36,509 nucleotides of DNA, taken from NCBI GenBank assembly GCA_003576535.1, contig QXCQ01000074.1, positions 25,636 through 62,144 on the forward strand. The letters are read 5' to 3'. The notes under the pieces are model-generated. The model saw only the letters and a list, made by a program, of their open reading frames with translations, was not told the DNA's origin and searched no databases. Positions 15,435 through 22,966 of the stretch are shown in pieces. Made by a program: the position numbers and the translations under genes. Numbering within the stretch: position 1 is the stretch's first letter; every line of letters begins with the position of its first letter. Origin of the DNA: Nakamurella silvestris (GTDB lineage: Bacteria > Actinomycetota > Actinomycetes > Mycobacteriales > Nakamurellaceae).

Positions 15435-15884
15435 ATGACGAACATCCGAAAGATCGCCCTCGTGGCCCACGACAACAAGAAGGTCGAGCTGCTGCAGTGG
15501 GCCGAGTTCAACGCCGGCACCCTTCGCGAACACGAGCTGTTCGCCACCGGTACCACCGGAACCATGCTGCAGTACGAACTGGGCCTGAAGGTCCATTGCT
15601 TCCTGTCCGGCCCGCTGGGCGGGGATCAGCAGATCGGCGCGAAGATCGCCGAAGGTGAGATCGACCTGCTGGTCTTCTTCTGGGATCCGCTGGAACCGCA
15701 GCCGCACGACCCGGACGTCCGCGCCCTGCTGCGCCTGGCGGCGGTCTGGAACCTGCCGGTGGCCTGCAACGTCTCCACCGCGGACATGATCATCTCCTCA
15801 CCGTTGATGGCCTCGGACTACCGAGCGGCACGACCCGTCATCGACCGGCCGTCCACCGGTGCCCCGCTGGAGTTCGCCGCCTAA
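15435..15884 (+). CDS. mgsA: Methylglyoxal synthase
   Basis: Converts dihydroxyacetone phosphate to methylglyoxal and phosphate, a bypass of lower glycolysis used when phosphate is limiting. The protein has 149 residues and strong family identity: [10 protein letters not shown] with His12, LFATGTTG (36-43), [12 protein letters not shown] with Asp64, [20 protein letters not shown] with Asp84, His91 and Asp94. These correspond to Asp71, Asp91, His98 and Asp101 of the E. coli enzyme, so it should be active. GAGAGGA lies 5-6 nt before the ATG. It stands alone between the oxidoreductase gene and the convergent AlkB gene, with a 68-bp hairpin starting 10 nt after its stop. The link to the sugar genes, if any, is not evident. 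Confidence 0.96.
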   Translation: MTNIRKIALVAHDNKKVELLQWAEFNAGTLREHELFATGTTGTMLQYELGLKVHCFLSGPLGGDQQIGAKIAEGEIDLLVFFWDPLEPQPHDPDVRALLRLAAVWNLPVACNVSTADMIISSPLMASDYRAARPVIDRPSTGAPLEFAA

Positions 15885-15894
15885 CCCACCTCCG

Positions 15895-15962
15895 TTCCCG
15901 CGCACGGTGTTCGTTCTCGCGCACGGAGTTACGTGCGCGAGGAGCAACATCGTGCGCGGGAA
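15895..15962. repeat. 68-bp palindromic element, copy 6
   Basis: Same 68-bp length and ends (TTCCCGCGCAC, GTGCGCGGGAA) about 13 kb from the array at 395-2668. It begins 10 nt after the mgsA stop and ends 29 nt before the stop of the convergent AlkB gene, so it can serve both as a terminator. Confidence 0.9.
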
Positions 15963-15991
15963 CATGGGGGTTGGGGCGGCAGCGGCAGTGC

Positions 15992-16621
15992 TCAGCGCAC
16001 GCCGCGGGGCCGGAACTGGATGCTGATGCGTGGCCCCACCGGCCGGGCAGTCTTCGGGATCGCATGCTCCCAGGTGCGCTGGCAGGACCCACCCATGACG
16101 ATCAGGTCACCGTGGCCCAGCCCGTACTTGAGGGATTCCCCACCGCCGCGCGGCCGGAGCAGCAGATTCCGTGGGGAACCCAGGGAGATGATGGCCACCA
16201 TCGTGTCCTCGGTCCGGCTCCGGCCGATGGTGTCCCCGTGCCAGGCGACACTGTCCCTGCCGTCCCGGTACAGGCACAGACCCGCCGTGCGGAACGGCTC
16301 TCCGAGTTCGGCCGCGTAGTGCTCGTCCAGCACTCTTTTGGCCGTGACGAGGGCCTCGTCCGGCAGCGGGTCGTTCTCGTCGAAGAAGCTGAGGAGCCTG
16401 GGGACCTCGACCACCCGCTCGTACATCTGCCGTTGTTCCCCGTGCCAGGGAACATCGGCCACCAGCCGGTCGAACAGGGCGTCCGAGCCGGTGACGAACC
16501 CCGGGCGGACATCGATCCAGGCACCCGAGCCCAGTTCGGTCCGGCGGAGCCCGGTGGCCAGGGACTGCACCTGCGGCACCTCGGCGAAGTCGAACAGCGA
16601 CCCCTGCATGGTTGCGGTCAT
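15992..16621 (-). CDS. AlkB-like 2-oxoglutarate/Fe(II) dioxygenase
   Basis: A 209-residue protein of the AlkB family, which reverses alkyl damage on nucleic acid bases by oxidative demethylation. Iron ligands are His128 and Asp130 in SVAWHGD and His186 in RTWEHAIPK; the 2-oxoglutarate-binding arginines are near the end (PRISIQFRPR, Arg198 and Arg204). LCLYRDGRDSVAWHGD and NLLLRPRGGG are typical of the bacterial AlkB2-like group. The ATG at 16621 has no clear ribosome binding site; the second Met (residue 5, MQGSLFDF) is an alternative. The open frame runs on upstream inside the next gene but in the wrong frame for that product. Hairpin elements flank the gene on both sides, so it is a single-gene unit. 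Confidence 0.9.
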   Translation of the reverse strand: MTATMQGSLFDFAEVPQVQSLATGLRRTELGSGAWIDVRPGFVTGSDALFDRLVADVPWHGEQRQMYERVVEVPRLLSFFDENDPLPDEALVTAKRVLDEHYAAELGEPFRTAGLCLYRDGRDSVAWHGDTIGRSRTEDTMVAIISLGSPRNLLLRPRGGGESLKYGLGHGDLIVMGGSCQRTWEHAIPKTARPVGPRISIQFRPRGVR

Positions 16622-16670
16622 GGCAGCAGCGTAGCAAGAAAACGAACACCTGTTCGGATGAATTTCCTCG

Positions 16671-16738
16671 TTCCCGCGCACGCTCTTCGTCCTCGCCCAC
16701 GATGTTCGGTGCGCGAGGAGCAACATCGTGCGCGGGAA
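16671..16738. repeat. 68-bp palindromic element, copy 7
   Basis: Same length and ends as the other copies, with a more diverged inner arm. Exactly 11 nt separate it from the HD-domain gene stop codon at 16750, the same spacing as copy 2 to secreted gene 1. It also lies about 50 bp upstream of the AlkB start. Confidence 0.9.
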
Positions 16739-16749
16739 CAGAGGAGGGG

Positions 16750-17493
16750 TCAGTCGGCGGGGAGGCCGGCGGCCCGGAGCCAGGCCCGCGCCGGTGACGG
16801 ACGACTGGCCGCTCCGCGACCGGCGTTGTCCGCCTCCACCACCGCCGCCCACAGGGTCAGCGAAGGCCCGTCTCCCGCCGGACCTGCCAACCGGCTCGCC
16901 AGTCGACGGACCGCCCGGGCGCTGACCCGATCCGTCGACGCCGGGGCCATGTGCTCCCGCACGATCGGCACCACCCGGCCGACCACCTCCGCCGGGGCCC
17001 CGATCCGGCCGAGAAGACTCCGCACCGGGACCACCCCGGCCTCCGCATGGCCGTAGGCGGTGATCCGGCCGTCGGGGCGGTGCTGGCTGTGGGTGGCCTT
17101 GCCGAGGTCGTGCAACATCGCGGCCAGCACGATCACCTCCCGGTCCTGGCCCGCCAGCTCCAGCCGATCGGCGATCACCACCGCCGCGTCGGCCGCCAGC
17201 CCCAGGTGGACGTGGACCGGGCCTTCGGGATGCCAGGTCGGGTCCTGCTCCACGTCCCGTACCGCCGCGAGTTCGGGATAGGCCCCGTCCCAGCCGCGGG
17301 TGTACAGGGCAGCCAGCGCGATCGACGGCTGTGTCGACCGGGCGATGAGGGACCATTCCGACCAGGACTCCGCCGGGCTCAGTACCGCCAGGTCCACCGG
17401 GGCCGCGTCGAGTGCATCGTCACCGGCGATTCCCTCGGATGCCCGTCTGATCGACCGGAGAGCGGTGCGAGCGGACGAAACCTGCGCGTCCAT
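16750..17493 (-). CDS. HD-domain protein related to the HD part of CCA-adding enzymes
   Basis: A 247-residue predicted metal-dependent phosphohydrolase. The HD pattern is VHVHLGLAADAA (His94/His96), MLHDLGKATH (His128-Asp129) and RITAYGHAEAG (His149), followed by VPIVREHMAP. The order and the GH-AG motif resemble the C-terminal HD domain of bacterial tRNA nucleotidyltransferases, but no nucleotidyltransferase domain is present, so the substrate is unknown. The open frame extends to 17595, overlapping the divergent ydfG gene; the ATG at 17493 with GGAGAGG 7 nt upstream is the better start. It shares an 83-bp divergent promoter region with ydfG, and a 68-bp hairpin follows its stop. Confidence 0.82.
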   Translation of the reverse strand: MDAQVSSARTALRSIRRASEGIAGDDALDAAPVDLAVLSPAESWSEWSLIARSTQPSIALAALYTRGWDGAYPELAAVRDVEQDPTWHPEGPVHVHLGLAADAAVVIADRLELAGQDREVIVLAAMLHDLGKATHSQHRPDGRITAYGHAEAGVVPVRSLLGRIGAPAEVVGRVVPIVREHMAPASTDRVSARAVRRLASRLAGPAGDGPSLTLWAAVVEADNAGRGAASRPSPARAWLRAAGLPAD

Positions 17494-17576
17494 CGTCTGG
17501 CCTCTCCGTCGGAGTTCGGTTGCCACTGGTTTGTAGGCTGGATCCTTCCCCGCCCCGAGATCGACAGGACCCGACC

Positions 17577-18338
17577 GTGAGCTACCTACCGTCAACCGTA
17601 TTCGTCACCGGAGCCAGCGCCGGGTTCGGTGCCGCGATCGCCCGCCGTTTCGCCGAGTCGGGCTCCCGGGTCGTGGTGACGGCCCGCCGGTTGGACAAGC
17701 TGTCCGCCCTGGCCGAGGAGTTCAACGGCCTGGTACTCCCCCGCGAACTCGATGTCCGCGATCGCGAGGCCGTCGTCGACCTGGCCGCCAACCTACCCGC
17801 GGAGTTCGCCGACGTCGATCTGCTGGTCAACAACGCCGGGCTGGCCAAGGGGCTCGGACCGGCCCAGGAGGCGAACCTGGACGAGTGGGACCAGATGGTG
17901 GACACGAACTGCAAGGGGCTGATCTACGCCACCCGCGCCCTGCTGCCCGGCATGGTGGAGCGCGGGCGCGGGCACGTGATCAACCTCGGGTCGATCGCCG
18001 CGACCTACCCCTACCCCGGTGGGAACGTGTACGGGGCGACGAAAGCCTTTGTGCACCAGTTCAGTCTGAACCTGCGCAGCGATCTGCACGGCACCGGCGT
18101 CCGCGTCACCTGCATCGAGCCGGGGATGTGCGGGGGCACCGAATTCTCGACCGTGCGGTTCGACGGGGACCAGGCCCGGGTCGATTCCCTGTACGCCGGG
18201 GCCGATCCGCTGACGGCCGCCGACATCGCCGAGTCGGTCCACTGGTCGGCGACCCTGCCGCCGCACATGAACATCAACACCATCGAGCTGATGCCCGTGT
18301 CCCAGAGTTCGGCCGCGCTGCAGATCCATCGCCGCTGA
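17577..18338 (+). CDS. ydfG: SDR dehydrogenase, YdfG-type
   Basis: A 253-residue NADP-dependent short-chain dehydrogenase that closely follows E. coli YdfG, an enzyme acting on serine, allo-threonine and 3-hydroxy acids, including malonic semialdehyde reduction. The cofactor motif TGASAGFG is at 11-18, NNAG at 85-88, and the catalytic residues are Ser139, Tyr152 and Lys156 in GGNVYGATKAF. The tail NINTIELMPVSQSSAALQIHRR is also YdfG-like. The GTG at 17577 is supported by AGGA 8 nt upstream. It is divergent from the HD gene and is closed by a perfect 22-bp hairpin 13 nt after its stop, shared with the convergent secreted gene. Confidence 0.92.
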   Translation: MSYLPSTVFVTGASAGFGAAIARRFAESGSRVVVTARRLDKLSALAEEFNGLVLPRELDVRDREAVVDLAANLPAEFADVDLLVNNAGLAKGLGPAQEANLDEWDQMVDTNCKGLIYATRALLPGMVERGRGHVINLGSIAATYPYPGGNVYGATKAFVHQFSLNLRSDLHGTGVRVTCIEPGMCGGTEFSTVRFDGDQARVDSLYAGADPLTAADIAESVHWSATLPPHMNINTIELMPVSQSSAALQIHRR

Positions 18339-18351
18339 CGATGGCGAACAC

Positions 18352-18402
18352 ACGATTCGGGTTCCAGATGGTCGAAATCGGACCATCTGGAACCCGAATC
18401 GT
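18352..18402. terminator. Bidirectional hairpin, CGATTCGGG family copy 1
   Basis: A perfect 22-bp inverted repeat (18352-18373 and 18381-18402) with loop GAAATCG. It starts 13 nt after the ydfG stop and touches the stop codon of the convergent secreted gene. Its arms are the same as those of the element at 19052-19100. Confidence 0.85.
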
Positions 18403-18933
18403 TCAGGAGACCGCCAGTTCCAGGTCGACCGTCATCCGGACGTGCCCGCCCTGGCTGAGACCTTCGACCTGGAAGGAGAAATCGACTTTCTTGCTGACGC
18501 CCGGGATCACGACGTCCGTCGCACCGGTGGCCACGATCTGATCGGTGAACTCGTCCTGCTCCACGAACCGCCCGGCCAGGTGCACGGTCTCGCCGACCGA
18601 CCGGTGGCCCTGGTAGAAGTTGATGTGCTTGCCGAAGTACGTCGGCATCTTGTACAGCGAATCACTGCAGTAGTGCTGGTTTCCCAGGCCCAACCACCCC
18701 CACTGATCACCGTTGTCGGGCGCCAGCACCGGTTGTGAGTTCAGGGTGATCGTCCGGCTGTTGTCCATGTCCCCGCAAGCCGCGCCGGCATCTCCGTCGT
18801 CATGGACGTAGATGGAGATCACGGACAGCGTGTACAGGCGGGTGCCGTCCGCCTGGGCGTTCGACACCGTCAGACCCAGCAGGCAGACGACTGCGGCGAC
18901 CACTGCGGCCCACGTACGTCGGGTGTTCTTCAT
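18403..18933 (-). CDS. Secreted HDDxD-motif protein, paralogue 3
   Basis: A 176-residue exported protein, a distant relative of the two secreted proteins at 664-1302 and 1793-2428. The signal peptide is MKNTRRTWAAVVAAVVCLLG up to about residue 28 (AQA-D). The mature part starts almost at once with YTLSVISIYVHDDGDAGAACGD (34-55), matching the SVRVLSIYMHDDSDG motif of the others, and has two cysteines, Cys53 and Cys89 (HYCSD), in the same motif context as Cys74 and Cys124 of paralogue 1. The C-terminal VDFSFQVEG and HVRMTVDLELAVS match VSFDVE and HIRATLTVRVATA. The open frame runs upstream to 19104 across two hairpins; the ATG at 18933 before a clear signal peptide is the start. Function unknown; hairpins of a second family surround it. 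Confidence 0.82.
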   Translation of the reverse strand: MKNTRRTWAAVVAAVVCLLGLTVSNAQADGTRLYTLSVISIYVHDDGDAGAACGDMDNSRTITLNSQPVLAPDNGDQWGWLGLGNQHYCSDSLYKMPTYFGKHINFYQGHRSVGETVHLAGRFVEQDEFTDQIVATGATDVVIPGVSKKVDFSFQVEGLSQGGHVRMTVDLELAVS

Positions 18934-18978
18934 GTCCCACCCAACGCCGCCCCGCGCCGGGCCGTTGCGCGAAGCTGA

Positions 18979-19027
18979 CGATTCGGGACCTGAGTGGCGA
19001 TATTTCAGCCACTCAGGTCCCGAATCG
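18979..19027. repeat. Hairpin, CGATTCGGG family copy 2
   Basis: A perfect 20-bp inverted repeat (18979-18998 and 19008-19027), loop GATATTTCA. The outer 9 bp (CGATTCGGG/CCCGAATCG) equal those of copies 1 and 3, but the inner arm is different (ACCTGAGTGGC in place of TTCCAGATGGTC). It lies about 45 bp upstream of the secreted gene start, in its presumed promoter or leader. Confidence 0.85.
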
Positions 19028-19051
19028 CCCTGGCTGTCCGAGGCGGCCACA

Positions 19052-19100
19052 CGATTCGGGTTCCAGATGGTCGAAATCGGACCATCTGGAACCCGAATCG
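19052..19100. terminator. Hairpin, CGATTCGGG family copy 3
   Basis: A perfect 21-bp inverted repeat (19052-19072 and 19080-19100) with loop GAAATCG, the same sequence as the element at 18352-18402. It ends 13 nt before the stop codon of the glycosyltransferase gene (minus strand), and so probably terminates the sugar cluster. Confidence 0.85.
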
Positions 19101-19113
19101 GCAAAAGCCGGCC

Positions 19114-20292
19114 TCAGCCCACCATCTCCCCGAACACCCGCAGGTGCTCGGCGACGACGGCCTCCATGGTGAAGTGCTCCATGATCAGCTCCCGCCCGGC
19201 CGCGGCCACCACGGCAGCCTCCGCGGGATCGGCCAGCACCCGGTTGATCGAGGCGGCGATGGCCGCGCTGTCCCCCACCGGCGTCAGGTAGATGTTCCCG
19301 GCGTGGACGAGCTCGATACCGGGGAAGTTGTCGGCCGTGCCCGGCGCGACGACCGGAACCGAAGCCGCCATCGCCTCCAGCGTTGCCGTCCCCATCCCGA
19401 AACCCTGTTCGTGGCACTCCACCTCGGCGGCGGCCAGCAGATCGGGAACCTGGGCCTTGGGCACCTGGCCGGTGCTGATCACCGCGTCCGACACACCCAG
19501 TTCGGCCGCGAGTTCGATGAACTTGTCGTAGTAGACCCGGCCCACCACCACGAGTTTCGCCGACGGGTTCGCCGCCAGCACGGCCGGCATCGCCCGCACC
19601 AGGTCCAACCTGTCCCGCAGCGGGATGACGTGCCCCAGCGACAGGATGATCGGATCCGTCCCGGCCAGGCCGAGGAACTCCCGACCGGCCGCAGCATTAC
19701 CGCCGGCGGTCCATCCCGGGTCCACGGCCACCGGGATGTACTCCAGCGCAGCGTATCCGCGACGGTAGCGGGCCTTGATGTAGGCATCCATCAGGGCATC
19801 CATCACCACGATGCGCGGGGTGAAACGACGCAGCCGCGGGGCGACCATCACCGCGTCGAGGAACCGGAACACCCCGTGGTACAGCGCCGCCGGGTTCTCC
19901 AGCCGGGTGTGGACACTGAGCAACGCGGGCACCTTGCGCCGACGGGAGTACTTGCCCGCCGCCCAGGTCAGGTCGAAGAACTGCCCGTGCTGGTGGACGA
20001 CGTCCGGTGCGAAACCGTCCACCAGCTCCCGGAACCGCCGGTACATGCCGAAGCGGGTGGTGAAGGAGATGTCGAAACTCACCGCGAAACGGCTCTCCGG
20101 GATCGTGAAGGAGGGGAACCGCACGATCCGCAGCCCGTCCCGCTCCTCCGTGGCCGGAGCCGAACCGTAGGCCGCCGTCACCACGAGCACCTCGTGTCCG
20201 GCGGCGGCGTACCCCTTGGCCAGCGCCTCCGAAAGATGAGAGCTGCCACCGGTTCTGGGCGGGAAGAAGTTGTTGACGACCAGAATTCTCAT
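19114..20292 (-). CDS. Glycosyltransferase family 4 protein
   Basis: A 392-residue GT-B-fold retaining glycosyltransferase, probably acting at the cytoplasmic membrane face. The N-terminal Rossmann half starts MRILVVNNFFPPRTGGSSHLSEALAKGYAAAGHEV, and the acceptor-side loop and SVHTRLENPA follow. The C-terminal half has LSLGHVIPLRDRLDLVRAMP, KLVVVGRVYYDKF and the GT4 donor-site motif EQGFGMGTATLEAMA (about 295-309), where the conserved E-x7-E glutamates bind the nucleotide sugar. Its ATG overlaps the stop of the upstream acyltransferase gene (ATGA), indicating translational coupling. It is the last gene of the aminotransferase-epimerase-acyltransferase cluster, and so may transfer the sugar these genes make. 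Donor and acceptor are not deducible. Confidence 0.92.
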   Translation of the reverse strand: MRILVVNNFFPPRTGGSSHLSEALAKGYAAAGHEVLVVTAAYGSAPATEERDGLRIVRFPSFTIPESRFAVSFDISFTTRFGMYRRFRELVDGFAPDVVHQHGQFFDLTWAAGKYSRRRKVPALLSVHTRLENPAALYHGVFRFLDAVMVAPRLRRFTPRIVVMDALMDAYIKARYRRGYAALEYIPVAVDPGWTAGGNAAAGREFLGLAGTDPIILSLGHVIPLRDRLDLVRAMPAVLAANPSAKLVVVGRVYYDKFIELAAELGVSDAVISTGQVPKAQVPDLLAAAEVECHEQGFGMGTATLEAMAASVPVVAPGTADNFPGIELVHAGNIYLTPVGDSAAIAASINRVLADPAEAAVVAAAGRELIMEHFTMEAVVAEHLRVFGEMVG

Positions 20293-20720
20293 ACGATCGG
20301 CACAAAGGTCGGGGTGCCGTCGTCGTCGAACTCGACCGTCGACACGGGCACGGCCGGAACGCCGGCCACCACGGTGCGCGCGGGCACGTCCCGGGTGACC
20401 ACGGCGCCGGCGGCGACGACGGCCTCATCCCCGATGGAAACCCCCATGTTCACCACGGCATTGGCCCCGAGGAACACCCGGTCGCCGATCGTCACAGCGG
20501 CGCGTTCCACCTCGGCGAACCGTCGGCCGGACACGCACCGTCGCACACTGCTGTGGGTGTAGATGTGTACCCCGGACGAGATGTCGCACCCGGCACCGAT
20601 GGTCAGCCCACCGGAGCCGTCGATGACGGTGAAGGCGCCGATCCAGGTGCCCGCACCGATCACCGGTTCACCGACCAGCCAGGCGTTCGGGTTGTACGGG
20701 TTCTCCGGCAGACCGGTCAT
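20289..20720 (-). CDS. Hexapeptide-repeat acyltransferase
   Basis: A 143-residue left-handed beta-helix protein. Repeats run from VIGAGTWIGAFTVIDG and LTIGAGCDISSG to VTIGDRVFLGANAVVNMGVSIGDEAVVAAGAVVTRDVPARTVVAGVPA. The segment HIYTHSSVRRCVSG contains the loop that often carries the catalytic histidine in sugar N- or O-acetyltransferases of this fold. It is short for the family but complete. It overlaps both neighbours by 4 nt (ATGA), lying between the epimerase and the glycosyltransferase. N-acylation of the amino sugar produced by the adjacent DegT aminotransferase is the natural inference. Confidence 0.85.
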   Translation of the reverse strand: MTGLPENPYNPNAWLVGEPVIGAGTWIGAFTVIDGSGGLTIGAGCDISSGVHIYTHSSVRRCVSGRRFAEVERAAVTIGDRVFLGANAVVNMGVSIGDEAVVAAGAVVTRDVPARTVVAGVPAVPVSTVEFDDDGTPTFVPIV

Positions 20721-21655
20721 GAACCGGAGGCGATCAGATCCCGCATCCCGTCCCCGACGGCAATGGTCGGCTCGAAGCCGAGAACTTCCTTGGCGCGGGT
20801 GGTGTCGGCGGCGCGACGGGAGACCAGCACCTCGCGCGGGTTGAACTGCGGCTCGACGTCCACCCCGACGGCCTCGATCAGGATCTTCGCCAGATCGGCG
20901 ACGGTGGTGTCGATCCCGGTGCCGATGTTGACCGGGACGTTGTCCGATTCCGCATGCAGGGCAAGGACGATCGAGCGGGCGATGTCGTGGACGTGGATGA
21001 AGTCCATGGACTGCTCGCCCTTGCCGTCGATCACCGGCGGCAGTCCGTTGCGCAGCCGGTTCACGAAGTGGTTGATCACCGAGGTGTAGTACGCGGTGGT
21101 CTTCTGCCCGGGACCGTAGACGTTGAAGAAGCGCAGGGCGATCCAGGACAGACCCGTCGCCCGCTGGTAGTAGCCGAGCAGATCCTCACCGGCGCGCTTG
21201 GAGATGCAGTACGGCGTCAGCGGGGAGAGCTGGTCGTCCTCGTGCATCGGCATCTTCTGCGGATCGCCGTAGACCGAGGCGGAGGAGGCGAACACCAACC
21301 GGCGCACCTTCTGGTCGGCGGCGGCGGCGAACACGTTGTGGTTGCCCACCATGTTGATGTCGATGCTCTCGTGCGGGTCGGACTGGCTCTTGTTGATCGA
21401 GACCGCCGCGAGGTGGATCACCGAGTCGCAGCCGCGCATGGCCGCGGCCACCGATCCGCCGTAGCGCACGTCCTGGTCGATGAGTTCCAGCCGCCCGTCG
21501 GAGGCCTTGATCAGCTCGGCCATCCGGTCCCGGTCGCCCCGGAACATGTTGTCGAAGACGCGCACGCTGTGCCCGGCCTCCAACAGCATCGGGATCAGGT
21601 GCATACCGATGAAGCCGGCCCCACCGGTGACGAATACCTTTTCTGCTGCAACCAT
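20717..21655 (-). CDS. NAD-dependent epimerase/dehydratase (GalE/WbpP-type SDR)
   Basis: A 312-residue extended SDR acting on a nucleotide sugar. The NAD-binding motif GGAGFIG is at 11-17, HLAAVS at 81-86, and the catalytic set is Ser126 (SSASVYGDP), Tyr149 and Lys153 in TPYCISKRAGEDL. RFFNVYGPGQ and NIGTG are typical of the UDP-glucose or UDP-GlcNAc 4-epimerase group. Family membership does not distinguish epimerase from dehydratase. The ATG at 21655 follows the aminotransferase stop by 40 bp. Its TGA overlaps the acyltransferase ATG. It probably prepares the sugar nucleotide for the cluster. Confidence 0.9.
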   Translation of the reverse strand: MVAAEKVFVTGGAGFIGMHLIPMLLEAGHSVRVFDNMFRGDRDRMAELIKASDGRLELIDQDVRYGGSVAAAMRGCDSVIHLAAVSINKSQSDPHESIDINMVGNHNVFAAAADQKVRRLVFASSASVYGDPQKMPMHEDDQLSPLTPYCISKRAGEDLLGYYQRATGLSWIALRFFNVYGPGQKTTAYYTSVINHFVNRLRNGLPPVIDGKGEQSMDFIHVHDIARSIVLALHAESDNVPVNIGTGIDTTVADLAKILIEAVGVDVEPQFNPREVLVSRRAADTTRAKEVLGFEPTIAVGDGMRDLIASGS

Positions 21656-21695
21656 TGTCGAGAGTTCCTATCTGGAATGTGTGAGGCGGTGAAGG

Positions 21696-22883
21696 TCAGC
21701 GGTGGTTGGCCGGGTCGGCGACGACGGCCGTCAGGGTGGCGGTGACCCGCTCCACCTCGGCGGAGGTCAGGTTCGCGTGCATGGGGATGGCCAGGTGCCG
21801 GGTGAACAGCTCTGCCGACACCGGGCAGACGGAGTCCCCGCCGTACACCGGCTGCAGGTGGGAGGCGTAGGTGCCGAAGTTGCACTGCACCCCCTGCTGC
21901 CGCAGTGCCCCCGCCACCAGGCCGCGGTCCAGCCAGGGGTCGAGGGTGACGACGTAGGACTGCCACGGGTGCTCCCGATCGGCCAGGGCCACCGGCACCG
22001 TGACCCCGTCCACACCGGCGAGCTGCTCGGCGTAGTCGGCGGCGACCGCCCGGCGGGAGGCGAGCAGATCCGGCAACCGGGTCAGCTGGGCAATCATCAC
22101 GGCGGCGTTCAGATCCGACATCCGGTAGTTGTAACCGGCGTCGTTGAAGACCGGGATCGGCAGATCGGTGCTGCCTTCACGGGAGAAGGTCGGTTCGATG
22201 CCGTAGGTGTGCATCCGGCGGGCGAAGTCGGCGATCTCCGGTCGGGAGGTGGTCAACGCCCCGCCCTCCCCCGAGGTGATGCCCTTGCGTCCGTGGAAGC
22301 TGAAGGTGGCCGCGTCGGCCAGGCTTCCCGCCGGGCGGCCGTGGTAGGTCGTTCCCGCCGCGCAGGCGGCGTCCTCGATCAGCCACAGGCCGTGCCGGTC
22401 GGCGATGGCCCGCAGTTCGTCGTAGTCGGCGGGCTGGCCGAAGACGTCGACCGCGATGATGCCCACGGTCCGGGGGTTGACCAGCGATTCCACCGAGGCA
22501 GGGTCGGCGGTCCAGATGTCCGGGCGGATGTCGGCGAAAACCGCCTTGGCACCGGTCCACAGGACGGAGTGCCCGGTGGCCGGGAAGGTGTAGTCCCCGA
22601 CGATGACCTCGTCCCCCGGACCGGCCCCGAGGGCCAGCAGTGCCAGGTGCAGGGCGGATCCGCAGTTGCTGGTGGCCAACGCGTGGCTGGTCCCGGCGAC
22701 CTCGGCGAACAGGGTTTCGAAACGGCCGCAGGTCGGTCCGGCCCCGGACAACCACCCGGAAGCGAACACCTCCCTGATGGCCTCGATCTCGGCCTCACCG
22801 ACAGTGGGTTGCCCCAGCGCCACGGGACCGGTCACCGGAACCACACTCGGACCATCAGCGACGACGTCAGACATACTCCTCAT
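21696..22883 (-). CDS. DegT/DnrJ/EryC1-family aminotransferase, second copy
   Basis: A PLP-dependent sugar aminotransferase of about 395 residues. Lys200 in FSFHGRKGITSGEGG is the PLP lysine, Asp171 in LIEDAACAAG the pyridine contact, and SNCGSALHLAL the phosphate loop (numbers from the ATG at 22883). ITSGEGG and the ending are typical for enzymes aminating 4-keto sugars. It is unlike the aminotransferase at 13179, so the island has two separate amination steps. The start is ambiguous: the ATG at 22874 has GAGGAG only 1 nt away, too close; 22883 has a G-rich stretch 7 nt upstream; the frame is open to 22922. First gene of the four-gene sugar cluster, divergent from lhgO over about 85 bp. Confidence 0.88.
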   Translation of the reverse strand: MRSMSDVVADGPSVVPVTGPVALGQPTVGEAEIEAIREVFASGWLSGAGPTCGRFETLFAEVAGTSHALATSNCGSALHLALLALGAGPGDEVIVGDYTFPATGHSVLWTGAKAVFADIRPDIWTADPASVESLVNPRTVGIIAVDVFGQPADYDELRAIADRHGLWLIEDAACAAGTTYHGRPAGSLADAATFSFHGRKGITSGEGGALTTSRPEIADFARRMHTYGIEPTFSREGSTDLPIPVFNDAGYNYRMSDLNAAVMIAQLTRLPDLLASRRAVAADYAEQLAGVDGVTVPVALADREHPWQSYVVTLDPWLDRGLVAGALRQQGVQCNFGTYASHLQPVYGGDSVCPVSAELFTRHLAIPMHANLTSAEVERVTATLTAVVADPANHR

Positions 22884-22966
22884 TCCGTAACCCCGGTGGT
22901 AACCGGCGCGAAGACCCGGCAAAAGTATATGGGTGCAGGCTGCCCGGGCCGGGCCGGTAGCCTGCG

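Noticed and set aside
16622-17356. Upstream extension of the AlkB-like protein to 17356
   Set aside because: That stretch overlaps the HD-domain gene in another frame and is Arg/Gly/Ala-rich; the AlkB homology starts at 16621.
18934-19104. N-terminal extension of secreted paralogue 3 through the two hairpins
   Set aside because: A clear signal peptide starts at the ATG at 18933; the extension only translates the palindromes.
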